Source: Prinsepia uniflora
Lineage: Eukaryota > Streptophyta > Magnoliopsida > Rosales > Rosaceae
Assembly (NCBI GenBank): GCA_032719365.1
Contig: CM064870.1
Span: 43,122,194-43,186,193 of the forward strand
Direction of reading: 5' to 3'
DNA: 64,000 bases
The position numbers and the translations under genes are program-made. Shown piece by piece: positions 11,201 to 22,686 of the stretch; position 1 is the first letter of the stretch, and every line of letters starts with the position of its first letter. The notes beneath the pieces are model-generated. The model worked only from the letters and a program-made list of their open reading frames with translations, was not told the DNA's origin and did not search any database.

Positions 11201-14200
11201 TTACAAGCAGGCCTGTCTTTCCCTAATTTCACAAGGGCCCTGGAAATAGCTTCATGGAGCAAGTAATTCTTACCATAGAGAAGCCCAACGAGAGGAATAA
11301 CTGCACCGTGAGCAGCAACAAGTTCTGCCAGTTGCTCATCATCAACAAGTTTATCCAATGCACGGACAACTGAATGCTGTGCCGGACTAAACTCAGTAAC
11401 AAGAAGAGACACCAGAGGCTCCACACATCGAGCTGCAGCCATTGTTGACCTGATTCTTGTATTCCCAAAGAGAACCCAGCACAACTCAGCAGCATCCCCT
11501 TTCAGCTCCATTGAGCAATTAGAAGAAAGGATCTTGCAAAGAACATCTACTGCATTCATTTCAACATCTGCAACTGCCAAGGCTCTTGATGGATTTTCAC
11601 TCAGCAACCTAACTAACGCAGCAATCACTGCATGCTGCTCTCTCTCAGCACCAGTATTAAGAATCTCCACCAAGGGTTGTACTGCTTGTCGAGCACTTTC
11701 TGCATTCCTTATATGGTCAGCAGAAAATAAGCTTTCCAATGCTTTAGCAGCACTATATCTTGAAGCTCTTCCACCTAACCGTAAAACTGCCACAAGTTGG
11801 CTGACAGCACCAAATGAAGAGTCATGTCTCCTTATTTCAGCACTGCCAAATAGTATACCCAAAAGATCCGTAGCAGCTTCTTCAGTTGCATCTTGAGGGC
11901 CAAGAGATAGATACTTAGTCAGTGCTTCTAAAGCACCTGACTCTACCATTACAATCTTATTTGATGGACAGTCTTTAGAAAGTTGAGTCAGAAGACCAAG
12001 CGCCAAAAATGGTGCTCCAGGACGATCTGGAATTGGTTTGAGAAGATCAACAAGTGCAGGTATTGCTTTCCTTGAAGTAGCACCAACTCTTATATCTTCA
12101 ACTCTGAACAGCCTCTCTAGAGCAACTTGCTCAGGATAACGCACTAAACCAAACTCTTCTGACAACCGCAAAAGATCACTTATATCAACATCAGCACAGC
12201 CAAGTAAGGAAATGAGCCCGCCTGCCGCACCAGAATTTGCAACAGATAGAAGAGTCCCCCTGCTACCATTACAGACTAGGCTGGCCATTGCCTGTGCAGC
12301 AAAGTATCTGGTCGTCAATTCTTCCGACCTCAACCAGTTTGCAAGTACTGGAATAGATTTCATGGTTGCATGTGCTCTTATGATATCTCTGTTTTGAAAC
12401 AAGATTGCCAGCAGCAAGGTATAAATCCATATGCTACTATCTTCTTTAAACTCAACCTGCATAAATTATCCAAAGGACCAAACCTAATTAAATGAGATTA
12501 GAAGTATTAAGTCTAAAGGATAAGTAAGCACTAAGCAGATGGGTAGAGAGAAATGCTTTTCCATAATAGATCTGTGATTACAAAAATTCAGAAATGAGCA
12601 AACATGTATTCATCTTCCTTAATGAGTGAAAACATAAAGTGGCAGAGAGAATTACCTGAGAATAGTGGGAAAAGCAATTTGAGATCCTGTCTGTGAGGAC
12701 TTCCACTGCCCCAGCCTCCATAATCACAACTCTGCACTTTTCATCATGACAGGCAAGAACAGAGAGTAACCATATAGCTAAATTGACACCATTAATGACT
12801 CCGGTGCTTGAATAAGATTCACCATTCATTGCTTCATCTTTAGTATGCCTATAAATGCTAATTGAGTCATTCTCTTCATCTCCTCCTAGGTTTCCCGAAG
12901 AATTAAGCATGGAAACAAGAGAATGAACAAGATGGGTGCATAGGTTTGATTCACTAAGATCCTCCGCAACTCTCTGATGACTAACTTTTGCAGCACAAAT
13001 AAGGAGTGCAGCCCCTCCAATCTTAACCTTTGATTTCATTGAACTGATTACCCTTTTAGCAATTGATGCTATACATCCAGAGGCAGTAGCCACTGTTTCC
13101 CCCAGTACATCAGGCTGATCTCTGCAAAGTCGTGATAATATTTCAATAGCTTTATCCTGCAACAAGGGTGTTGAATCAGGAATGGATATAACTATTGGGA
13201 TTATGCTTTTCGGGTATTCAGCTAAAACTGCCCATGCAGGCTTTGTTTCTCCAGTTGCTCCTTCTGACCTGGACAGAATTGCAAGTGCCTCCAGTGCCTC
13301 TGATGTGGAAACAGACCCATGATTAACAGATTCTAGAAAAGAAACTAATGCAAGAACGGTTCCAGCGCGATTCACACAATCAGTAAGGGCATAATCAATT
13401 TGACGAGAATGGAGCAGGCGAGCAATTGCGGCTGCTGCATGGGTCTTTCCAGAAACTGTCCCTTCACGCAAAACTCTAGAAGCTGGGAAAATAATCTCTT
13501 CAGGAATTGCTTTCTCTGAAACTTCACTATCCAAAATAAGATTAGCCAAAGCACATGTTGCTAGCTCTGCGACATCGAGTGCTGTAGAGTTAGCAAGCAC
13601 AATTAATGGAGATAATACATCCCGAGCAAAAGCTGCAACTTCCCGGTTCTCTTTAATTGAAAGAAATATTGCCGCAAGGCAACGTGAGGCCTCTGCAAGG
13701 ATATTTACAGATTCAACATTAATCAACTTAATGGCTGACCAAAGAGTTTTAACAGCAATGCTACTTTCACGCAAGTCCTTTCTAGATTCAAATATTCCAG
13801 CTAAAGCTGATGCTGACTTCGCTTGAGTCTCTTCTTTAGTTGAACTCAATATTTTTATCATTGTCTCAATTGCATCATTAGCAGCACTACCTTCACGTGA
13901 TATATCATTGAGGGGGACCACAGACAGCATATTTTTTAAAGCATCCAAAACATACACTTTAGATTCAGGCAGATCACTGGTCAATAAGGCAGTAAGTTGG
14001 CTGATGGTTGCTGTATCAGATTTATGGATTAAATGATTTAAAGTCTTTGCTGCAATTTCTTTTCCATTTGGGCTTCCATTCTTCAGAAGCCACAGTAGTG
14101 CAGGAACAGCATCCGCACTTTCAACACATGCACGTATATCTTCACTGTGATTGCATAGGTTCCTAAGGATTGATGCTGAATCTTCCTTGGCTTTTGCAGA

Positions 14201-17200
14201 TCCTGTCTCCAGAATTTGAACAAGTGGAGGTATGCCACCAGCAGCAGTAATAGCCCATTTACTTTCGTCATTCTCGTTTGAGAGAAGGCAAAGGAGTGCA
14301 ACTGCACATTCTTGCTGCTGTTCTGATGAAAGCCCAAGAAGTGATATTAACAGTTGAACCCCTTCACGACCTTGGAGTGCACGCCATAGACTATCTTCAC
14401 TATTGCAAAGTGTAAGAAGAGCTCCCGTAAGCTCATCCTGAACTTCATTTGTTGCCATAGTGATCAAACCAACAAGCAAACGTTTTGCTTCTGAATTAGC
14501 GAGTTTAATTGAGAGTACAACATTCCCATACAAACTTGCAAGGGCCTCAATCGTGCGTTCCTGAACAAGAAACGGTAAGCCATGCTTAAACTGTGAAACC
14601 AAAGTCTGCTCAATAACCGCAGGATCTGATGCTCTATTGGACTCTGCCATACTATCGTATATCATAAGAGCTGAGGCTAAAGCCCCTAAAGTATCAGCAA
14701 CCTGGGCAGGCGAAGTGCAAGACTCAAGGCTTTGACCAAGGCTTGAGATCACATATGACAAACCACCAGAAATATTAGCTAAAGCACACATCGCATTCTC
14801 CTGCAATGCTTGGGCATACTCACCCTGCATGAATTCTTTTGAAGGGGCTATTGTAGCATTTATTAACACAGGAATACCATTAAAATTTGCTATCTCCCGC
14901 CTTGCTTCTTTGCTCTGAGAAGAAAGAGATTTAAGAGCACCTGCAGCTTCTGCTCTAACAGAAGCTTCATTGCCAGATCCCAAAAGCTTGAGAAGTTGCT
15001 TTGTAGCCTCTGCAGCCAGCACCTTAGAACAAACAGATGCATCTTCCATCATCACACATGCAAGAAGAAAGCAGACGTTAGCTTGGGTGTTTGGCTGTCC
15101 AGTTGTCAGCAACTTCACAAGTATATCCACTCCTCCAGCTAGCAAGGTTGCAGTCCAGAATCCCTCAGTGCTGCTGGATAGGTTCTTCAATGCTCCAGTC
15201 AACAGGCTATCAACCAAACTACCAGTCTTGATCCCTTTTTGTAACTGCGCCCAAAGCACTGGCACAACGCCTTCAGTTGAAAAGATTTTTGATCCAACAT
15301 GATCCCTAGCACCACCTTGAGAAACAGCATAAATAGTCTTTGCAGATGCAATTTGCCCTTCTGCTGAGCTGGACCTGAGTAAACCAAGCAATGGTGGGAT
15401 GCAACCCCCAAGCAAGACTTTCACTCTTAGTTCGTTCTCCTTACAAAGAGAGCCTAAAACAGTAGCAGCGTGTATCTTAACACCAACTGAACCTGATCTG
15501 AGAAGAGAAACAAGCACTGGAACTGCTTGAGAGTGAGATCCAACAGCACTGAAAGCATTTTCACGGGTATCAATAAGCTCAAGCAACTGCTTTAACGAAT
15601 ACTCCTTCTCATGTGTCGATGAGGAACTTTGACGTAGCTGCTCAATGCATTGAGCAACATTTGCCAATGTCCCATCTGCATCCTCCATACTACTACGCTC
15701 TCTGTCAGAAGAAATTTGAGAAGATAATTAAGAAAAAAATTATCACATTCTTTTTTTCTCCTTTAAAAAGAAACACAGCTTTTGTTACTATAAGAAAAAT
15801 ACAGCACAGGGTACAAGGTGTTCCCTAAAACAGGAAGGAAAAAAAAAGAACTGAAAGTAAAAACAACAAAACAGAATTCCAAGACAACGGCATTCTGATA
15901 TGAATATAAAAGCATGAACGGACAAATAATCTCAGAGGAAATAATTGTTAGTGACACAATATTTCGAACTGATAATCTTCACTCAACTTGATTTCGATGA
16001 AACAGAAGGTGGTTTATGGTGACCATTGACAATGCATACCTTATGATATTAACACCGAATAAGAACATAGTTCCCAAAGAAAAAAAATTAGACTGACGAA
16101 TTGAAGATGTTTCAGACTACATCCACAAGTTTGATGGGTTTCATTCATTTACAGCATGCAGATGCAGAAGACATACACCACTAGCTTGAGTCCATCAAAC
16201 AACTGCAGCCCATAAAAATCGACACATCCAGCCATAGGAAACCAAAATGCATCACAGTGCTTTAGAGTAACAAGTATTGACTAATCAAGATGACACTGTC
16301 ATCTTCCTGCCAATTGACCCCAATATTTTAGATGTACTTTCTCCTATGAATGAACTAAGAACTTCAAAACATGATTAAAAGATGGAAAAGGTGGTCTTTA
16401 GAATAGTGTTTATTCCATCAAAAATCTGAGACAGAAGATATGGTTCTTAATTAATTTACAACAACACAAATGCAGTTTACTAGAGTGGAGAGACAGCTGC
16501 GTCAACATACAAGCAACCAAATCTCCAGCTTCTTCATGTGAATTATTTTGATACTATACGATCTCCAATCCTAGGATTAGACATAGAAATAGACTATCAT
16601 TGATGGAAATGCCATCTCAAAAGGGTGACCAGTACAACATGACTAGTATTTCTCTATCCTGCCAAAAGCAGACACTCGCTCATAGTAAGCAAAATGCACA
16701 CTGGCATAAACTACAAGAACCTTAACGATTACCTAGAGGAAAACAAGTTCCAAGATGCAGACAAAGGTAGTTCTACCAACTAATTTGAAGAAACAAAATT
16801 GAACTGACCTTGAACCCATTTTTATAAGAGAATTTGGTGTTGGAGGCTCTGAATCTTGAACTTTTACGTCACCATTTCTTTCCTGCAATCACAAGGATGA
16901 AAGCAGTTAGCAAACATACAATACACAATCCATTATGCATTCTTGTATACGGAAAACTTATCCTCTCCCCCTCTCTCCCCACCCCACCCGCCCGCCCCTC
17001 GCCCCGCGCCTCCTTTTTCTCAAAAATATTATTCTTTCTGCATAAATTAGATCCTTGTGAGTTGCATACAATTTTTCAGAATCTGTTACCAGTTCAGCTC
17101 CACCATTTAAATTTTCCCAAACTCCCAGAAAGGCATTCTCAAAAGACCTTACTTCGATGTAGATTTTCGGTCCACACTAGTAATAAAAAACACCAAAAAA

Positions 17201-17523
17201 CTCCGCAGAATGGGGCATGTAAATTGGAAATTGAAAAAAGAACAAGATAAAAGGGATGCAGGGCATCCCACGCAGTATTCATAAGAAGTATATGAAACTT
17301 TCAAAATCTTCATTTTCTCTTTCAGCTTGATTTATAATCTATAATCTCAATTGTACAAGTGAAAACACACAAGGGAAGAAAAAAAGAGCAAGGAAACAAA
17401 CCCATATAAGAAATGAAACAAAAATGACAAGGAAGGTACCAGATCATTAGTAGCAAGGGTGCTGCCATTGCCATTGCCATTGCCATTGCTGGAAGCAAAC
17501 CTCCAACCTGCTGTGGTTGTCAT
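8254..17523 (-). CDS. CSI1: CELLULOSE SYNTHASE INTERACTIVE 1 (CSI1/POM2)-like protein, 7 coding exons
   Basis: Coding exons, by position: 17440-17523, 16809-16882, 12656-15701, 9912-12456, 9195-9649, 8487-8603 and 8254-8394. All introns have GT-AG ends and phases agree throughout, giving 6462 nt, or 2153 residues plus stop. The N-terminus (MTTTAGWRFASSNGNG), the segment SEPPTP and the following MEDADGTLANVAQCIEQLRQ match CSI1 rather than a shortened start at 15688. Residues about 60-2000 are armadillo repeats. About 2030-2145 is a C2 domain (GTLVVIIKRGNN ... GPNPEWDESFSWSFE), ending in EFQWSNK. In Arabidopsis CSI1 binds cellulose synthase subunits and cortical microtubules and guides cellulose deposition at the plasma membrane. 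No frameshift or stop is seen. The paralogue CSI3 is the main alternative. Confidence 0.93.
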
Positions 17524-18240
17524 ACTCTTTAAGATTCAAATAAAATCAACGAAGAGACCTTGCCCTTCTCCAGATCTATCTCACAGCCTCCTGCCAAACA
17601 CAATAACAGATCAGATTACACCAACCAATCTAAAACCCATTAATCGTTGAATTCAAGCATTGACGTAAGTGAGATAACAGTGGAGTTCAATTGAATTCAG
17701 ATAGCACTAGTTCCTCACTTGCATTTCTACAAAGATATCTGATTAGGCACAGAACAAAATAACAGATCAAAGAGAAATTCACAGGATTTTGACAAGGATC
17801 GAATCAAGTCCGGAGCTTTCAGTGGGTAGTCAAAATGCAAAACTTAAAAATGCACCCCAATGTATGTTTTTGTATGTGTGCGCGTAATTGCAGTGCAGAT
17901 TTTGAAGAAGATAGCGGAACTGTTGACCTCAGATTTGGAAGAATTTACAATGAATCAACTGGGTAGGAAGAAGAAGCAAGGCAATGGCCGAACCAATAGA
18001 GGGAGAGAGATGGGTGAGCTGACCTTGCGAGAGTGAGAGATGTGGGAGCTGTTTGGTCCATCAATTCAATTCCAATCCAAATTGGGTTTCGTAAAAGACA
18101 AGGGAAGAGAGCATCAATGGCTGCAAACAACACCACAACTACAACAACAACCAACAGCTACCAGAAGCAAAAAAAGAGCTAAAATGAAATGAAAAAGGAT
18201 TCACCCTCAATCAGACGACACACAGATTGATATATTTTTT
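17524..18240 (-). promoter_or_regulatory. CSI1 5' leader with a likely intron, and core promoter
   Basis: On the minus strand an acceptor (TTTGGCAG before 17590) and a donor (CGCAAG|GTCAGC, exon edge 18024) suggest a leader intron of about 430 bases. That gives UTR exons at 17524-17590 and from 18024 to about 18200. A TATA-like AAATATATC lies at about 18229-18237, some 30 bases upstream of the inferred start. The first UTR exon is rich in GTTGTT (minus strand). Splice assignments are inferred, not proven. Confidence 0.5.
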
Positions 18241-19342
18241 CTCTTTATTCCTTTTTTTAAAAAAACTTTTTTAAATTTTTCGTTTCCTTTTTTTGTTTGT
18301 TGGACGAGTTTTACGCTTCCATAGATACGCTCTCCAGTCTCAAGGTAGAGTAGAGAGAGGAGACTGGGTGACAGCCGCACCGTCACAGCCTAATAAGACG
18401 CACCGACAATTTCAAGCGTAAACAGCCTTTCATGGCTTGGCTTCGGCTTCGGCTTAGGCTTCGGCTTCATTTTCAGCTCTCTTACGTTTTAACAGTTTGT
18501 AGCACTTATTAGTTTTAAATAAATTAATCATTGTTTTAAGGAGCTTCTAATTATACTTAATTTTAGACTCTTCTGACACATTTTTTTAGCATTACTGAAT
18601 AAGAAGAGTCTAAAATTAGGTATAAATGGAAGCTCTGTTGTTTTATCAATTTTTTACTTATATGGTAATTTTGCGGAGACACCATAATCAAATTGGCTAA
18701 ATTTACAAGATAGTGACCAAATTGAATTTTGCCTATACATACCAATAATCAGAAAGGTATTTAATGTTTCTTTCTATTTTTTAATATTTTTTACAATATA
18801 TTTAGTTATAGTGAATTATTGTATGTTGTATGGATATGTATGCAAATACGGTGATACGTAATATTGCCATGTGAAAAATCATAAATATTTAAGATAAATT
18901 AAAAATATATATTTTAAATGCAAGCACAAAACACTAAGTTCGTGCCATAAGTTAAAACAAATTAAATAAGTTTATCTCATAAAATAAATCTACTTATAAG
19001 AGTTTACATTCTTACTCAAATATTTTTTAAATTAAAAAAAATATTCATTTTTTATTGATATATTTGTTTATTTTAATCGTACTGTAAAATATATCCAATC
19101 TGTATCGTTAACATATGATAATTGTACTGTAAAAATCAACAAAACTATGAAGTTATCAATACACCATATATGGGTGGGCTCAATGTTGTTCGTTACTCTT
19201 TTTGGTAATATCCAAATCTAAACCAGTAAAATCTTAACGGTTCTATACGATTTAAATTTTTTAAAATTAGAAATGAAACTGTTTCGATCCAAACTATTAC
19301 TAACGGTTCAGTTTATATCAAAACAGTTTTAAACCGTTTAGG
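18241..19342. other. AT-rich intergenic DNA upstream of CSI1
   Basis: No gene is recognised. It holds a short GGCTTC-type hexamer repeat at about 18434-18470, a foldback at 18541-18635, and long AT-rich sequence. The last part (about 19200-19340), with repeated 'aacggtt' and 'aaaccgttt' phrases, resembles sequence on the far side of the solo LTR (22205-22300). Confidence 0.5.
18541..18635. repeat. Small foldback, 34-bp inverted repeat
   Basis: The left arm 18541-18574 and right arm 18602-18635 are inverted copies with three mismatches, separated by 27 bases. The inner 17 bases of the arms (TAATTTTAGACTCTTCT and its complement) match perfectly. I see no clear target duplication, so a MITE is not established. 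Confidence 0.7.
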
Positions 19343-19347
19343 CATAA

Positions 19348-21949
19348 TGTGACGACCCGGAAATTTGAAAAAGGAAAATTTGGAAAATTGGAAGGAAATG
19401 ACGATTTTGCCCCTGGTTATAAGGGTCAAAAGTTGACTTTTTGTTCGAGACTTTGTTTGGACTTTCCGGAATGACCGTTGGATAGGTCTCGGGATGCTGA
19501 ATCCGTAGACAGGCGGCATGCGTCAATCGGAGTCCGGATGAAAAAGTTATGGATTGAGGAATGATAATGGCATTTTGGTCATTTGTGTATAAAAGGGTAA
19601 AATGGTAATTTTTGGTAGTATGGTGAATCAGACAATCAAGGTGGCTGATTCAGCTAAATTGGATGAGGACTGGTCACTTGGTGACACTTGTCACCATCTT
19701 TGAAAGATTAGTGGCCTTGATGCCACATATTATTTGGATGGACCAAAACCGTGTGTTGTGTTTGCTTCAAAAACCAAAACTGAGTCTGTGTTTTTGCTTG
19801 ATCGATTCTTCCCAGCAACCAAGACTTGAGAATTTGATGTCATTGAGAGTGAATTCGTGAGAAATTATAGAGAAGAATAAGGGAGTTATGAACCCAGTTG
19901 AACCCAGTTGAAAACCCGAAAACCTTAAATGGACCTTAAGATCGAATTTGAATTTGTGGACATTTTTGAGTGAAATTAACCTTGTAGTTAGCTTCCTGGG
20001 ATTGAGACGAGTCGAACCCAATGAAAATTTATGAGAATTGGATTCGTCTTGGGTTAGAACAGAGAGGAGAAAGTCTTTGAATTTTCAAGCTTGAGTCGTG
20101 GGATTTGAGACCTGGGACGATGAAATTGACCTTGCAAAGATGTTTATTAGCACCCCACGATGCTTCTTGATGCATCAATTGAAGGAAAACGATGGAGATT
20201 GGTGACCTTCGAAGACTGCACAGTGTTCTGTGTTCTTCGCGAATTCGAGCTTGATTCGATGGGATTAAGGTAAGTGTTGATATAATTAGTTTACAGAACC
20301 TAAATTGAGTCTATAACGATGCTGACGGATGATTGAATTGTAGAAATTGATGTCGAATTGATGGACTTTGAACCGGGTCACCTCGCGGGTCGCAGGACCC
20401 GTTTTACAGATAAACGGGTTGGGACGATGCACTGTAGCAGACGCGTGGGTTTCACACGCCGCCACAAGCGGCGGCTCGTGAGGGCGCGATTCCCGAGGTG
20501 AGTTCAACATGACTTTTGTCCTATGCAATGTAACGAACATTTCGGCGTTGATTTCGAGTTAATCGGACACCGTTTCGATATTGTTTCGAGGGTCCGAAGG
20601 TTTATGTTACGTGTTTAATTAATATTTAATTCCCGGAAAATTATGAGGAATTAGTACGATGTTAATTAAGTCGTTAGTGACCCTGAGTAATGATGTTGGA
20701 CATGATTCGAGATTCCTAAAAAATGACAGAAATTACGGAAATGCGTGCAGCTCGGAAAGCGGGCGGTTTGGACGGTGTGTGAGTGGACGTTTGTTTTATA
20801 AATTGACATGCATGCATAGTTAAATGTTTTACATGATTTATGGCATGACTTGAATTGCAATGATTTGATATGATTATTTCGGGATTTAATGATTATTTTA
20901 ATCGGTGTTTCGGACACATTTTTCGAGAAACTATGAAATTACTGTTTTGGGCGAAAGCCCGGGATTTGAGATTGATTTTGAGTCGGGAAATTGATTTGGT
21001 GGATTTATAATACTTTTTGAGGTATTTTATGGATTTATGTGAAAATGGCAACTTCGGTTGCGGTTGCACGGGTTTGCGTAACATTGATGATTTTGGGCTA
21101 GGCTCGGGATGTTAAAAGGATATTTTGAACAGTTGTGTGAGTTAATGATTTTAATGATAAAATGATGGAATTGAATGATTTTCGAATATGATTTTACAGA
21201 TTTACGTGCATTGAATTATTTAATGATTTTACGGATTTACGAGAAATGAGAAATGAGATTTGGACATATGGCCCTGTGATAAATGGTTTTAACATGGTTT
21301 TAATGATGATTTTGATTGTGTATTGATGTTTGATGCCCCCAGACATGTAATTCCTGTGTAGACTTCGGATGTGTAATTCCCGAAGTGACTCCAGATGTGT
21401 AATTCCTGGAGGGACTCCGGATGCGTAATTCCCGGAGGGACCTGATGTGTAATTCCCGGTGAGGATAGATGTGTAATTCCCAGCATGGATGACTACTCTG
21501 GATGTGTAATTCCCAGAGGATCCTCGGATGTGTAATTCCCGAGTTATATGATTTGTTATGTGATAAAATGGTTTTATGAAATTATTTAAATGGCATTTGG
21601 GCTTGAGAGCCGGGATTTGATGTTTTCATGTGATTTGGCTGGAAAACCGGTGATATTTTTCATATGTTTGATTCTATGCATGATAAACTGGAGGGTAAAT
21701 GATGTATTTTGATAAATGTGTTTTAAATGATATTATTTTTGTCCACTCACACCTTTCTTGTTTTGATGACCCTCCAGGTCGTGGCACGACGTTCGAGGCT
21801 GATCGAGAGGCGAAGGCATGAGCGGAAATCAGTGCAGTTATCCCTGGTCTGAAAGGAGCTGAAGGGTAGTTTCGAGACTTCAGTTGACTTGTCAGACGGG
21901 AGCAGGATCGGGCACGGTTATCTATGTCATTCGGGGACGGGTCCTGTCA
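19348..21949 (+). mobile_element. Solo LTR (L2), target duplication CATAA
   Basis: It starts TGTGACGACCCGG and ends ACGGGTCCTGTCA, 2602 bp, flanked by CATAA at 19343-19347 and 21950-21954. No internal region, primer site or second LTR is present, so this is a solo LTR, presumably left by LTR-LTR recombination. Family landmarks occur in order: promoter-like block (19390-19600), CACGCGT/CACACGC palindrome (20440-20460), arm GTGTGAGTGGAC (20777-20788) followed by a TATA-like TTTTATAAATT, hairpin array (21362-21543), stem CTGGAGGGT (21688-21696) with ACCCTCCAG (21769-21777) around GTCCACTCACAC (21741-21752), and the tail with GACGGGAGCAGG. Confidence 0.92.
21362..21543 (+). repeat. Hairpin array of L2: constant 11-nt loop, varying stems
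   Basis: There are five perfect inverted repeats with loop ATGYGTAATTC. Stems are ACTTCGG/CCGAAGT (21362-21386), CTCCAG/CTGGAG (21389-21411), CTCCGG/CCGGAG (21415-21437), CTCTGG/CCAGAG (21496-21518) and CTCGG/CCGAG (21523-21543). A sixth unit at 21440-21460 pairs imperfectly and a seventh near 21465-21485 hardly pairs. The loop is invariant except for one T/C change, while stems change in pairs. Confidence 0.92.
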
Positions 21950-21954
21950 CATAA

Positions 21955-22686
21955 AAAAAAAAAGTAAGGATATAAAAAACAGTAGAATAATCAATACTCA
22001 AAATTTTGTATATTAATTTTGCAAAAAATTGGATTGCAAATATTACCATTACATTAAGATTTATTAGGCAAATTACCACTTAATAATATTTTAATATACT
22101 TTCATCTGGGTATACATAAGTTTATCTGGATATTATTTTATTTTTATTATGTTAGTTCTGTATTAATAATATATTTAAAAATTAATAAAAATTAATATAT
22201 TCTTTAACGGTCCAGTTTGGATTTAATTTGAAAATTCAAATCCAAACTCTTACTAACAGAACGGTGTGAATTCTCAAACCGTTTGATTTTTATTCGGTCA
22301 AACTTAAATCATTGGATAAATATCAATTTAAAGCAGATCGATTAGCAGTTTTAATGAATTTGTGTTCACCCTTAACACCATATGATATATCGCATAGATA
22401 TCGAACCCTATGAAACTCGAATTATAACTACAAAACTATGAGATACTTACCCAATTTCAAATTTCAAATTTCAAATACTAATGCATATTTGGATAGTTAC
22501 TTTATTATAGTATGAGATACTTACCGAATTTCACTTTTAAAATACTAATGCATATTTGGACAGTTACTTTATTATTATTTTTCTTTCTCACGTAGAGGAA
22601 ATAAAAGGTTAGTGGGTCGGCTCAAAATCTCAAGGTTGAAGCTGAGACAAAAGAAATGGATTTACCGAATAAGAAGAGATGGAATC
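21955..22686. other. AT-rich intergenic DNA with a 73-bp tandem duplication
   Basis: No gene is recognised. Two direct copies, about 22438-22510 and 22511-22580, share 'tatgagatacttacc', 'aaatactaatgcatatttgga' and 'agttactttattat'. The rest is AT-rich sequence continuous with that left of the solo LTR. Its last five bases (GAATC, 22682-22686) are the left target duplication of the next LTR. Confidence 0.6.

Noticed and set aside
12578..15688. A separate 1036-codon armadillo gene starting at ATG 15688.
   Set aside because: A splice acceptor before 15701 joins in phase to exons at 16809-16882 and 17440-17523 that encode the expected CSI1 N-terminus, and a donor at 12656 joins it to the next exon. 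It is an exon, not a gene.
17945..18154. A 69-codon upstream frame in the CSI1 leader.
   Set aside because: It lacks an ATG and spans the inferred leader intron.
21337..21545. Repeated GATGTGTAATTCC with spaced variable segments looks CRISPR-like at first sight.
   Set aside because: The variable segments are the paired arms of hairpins, unit spacing is irregular, the host is a plant, and the array lies inside an LTR.
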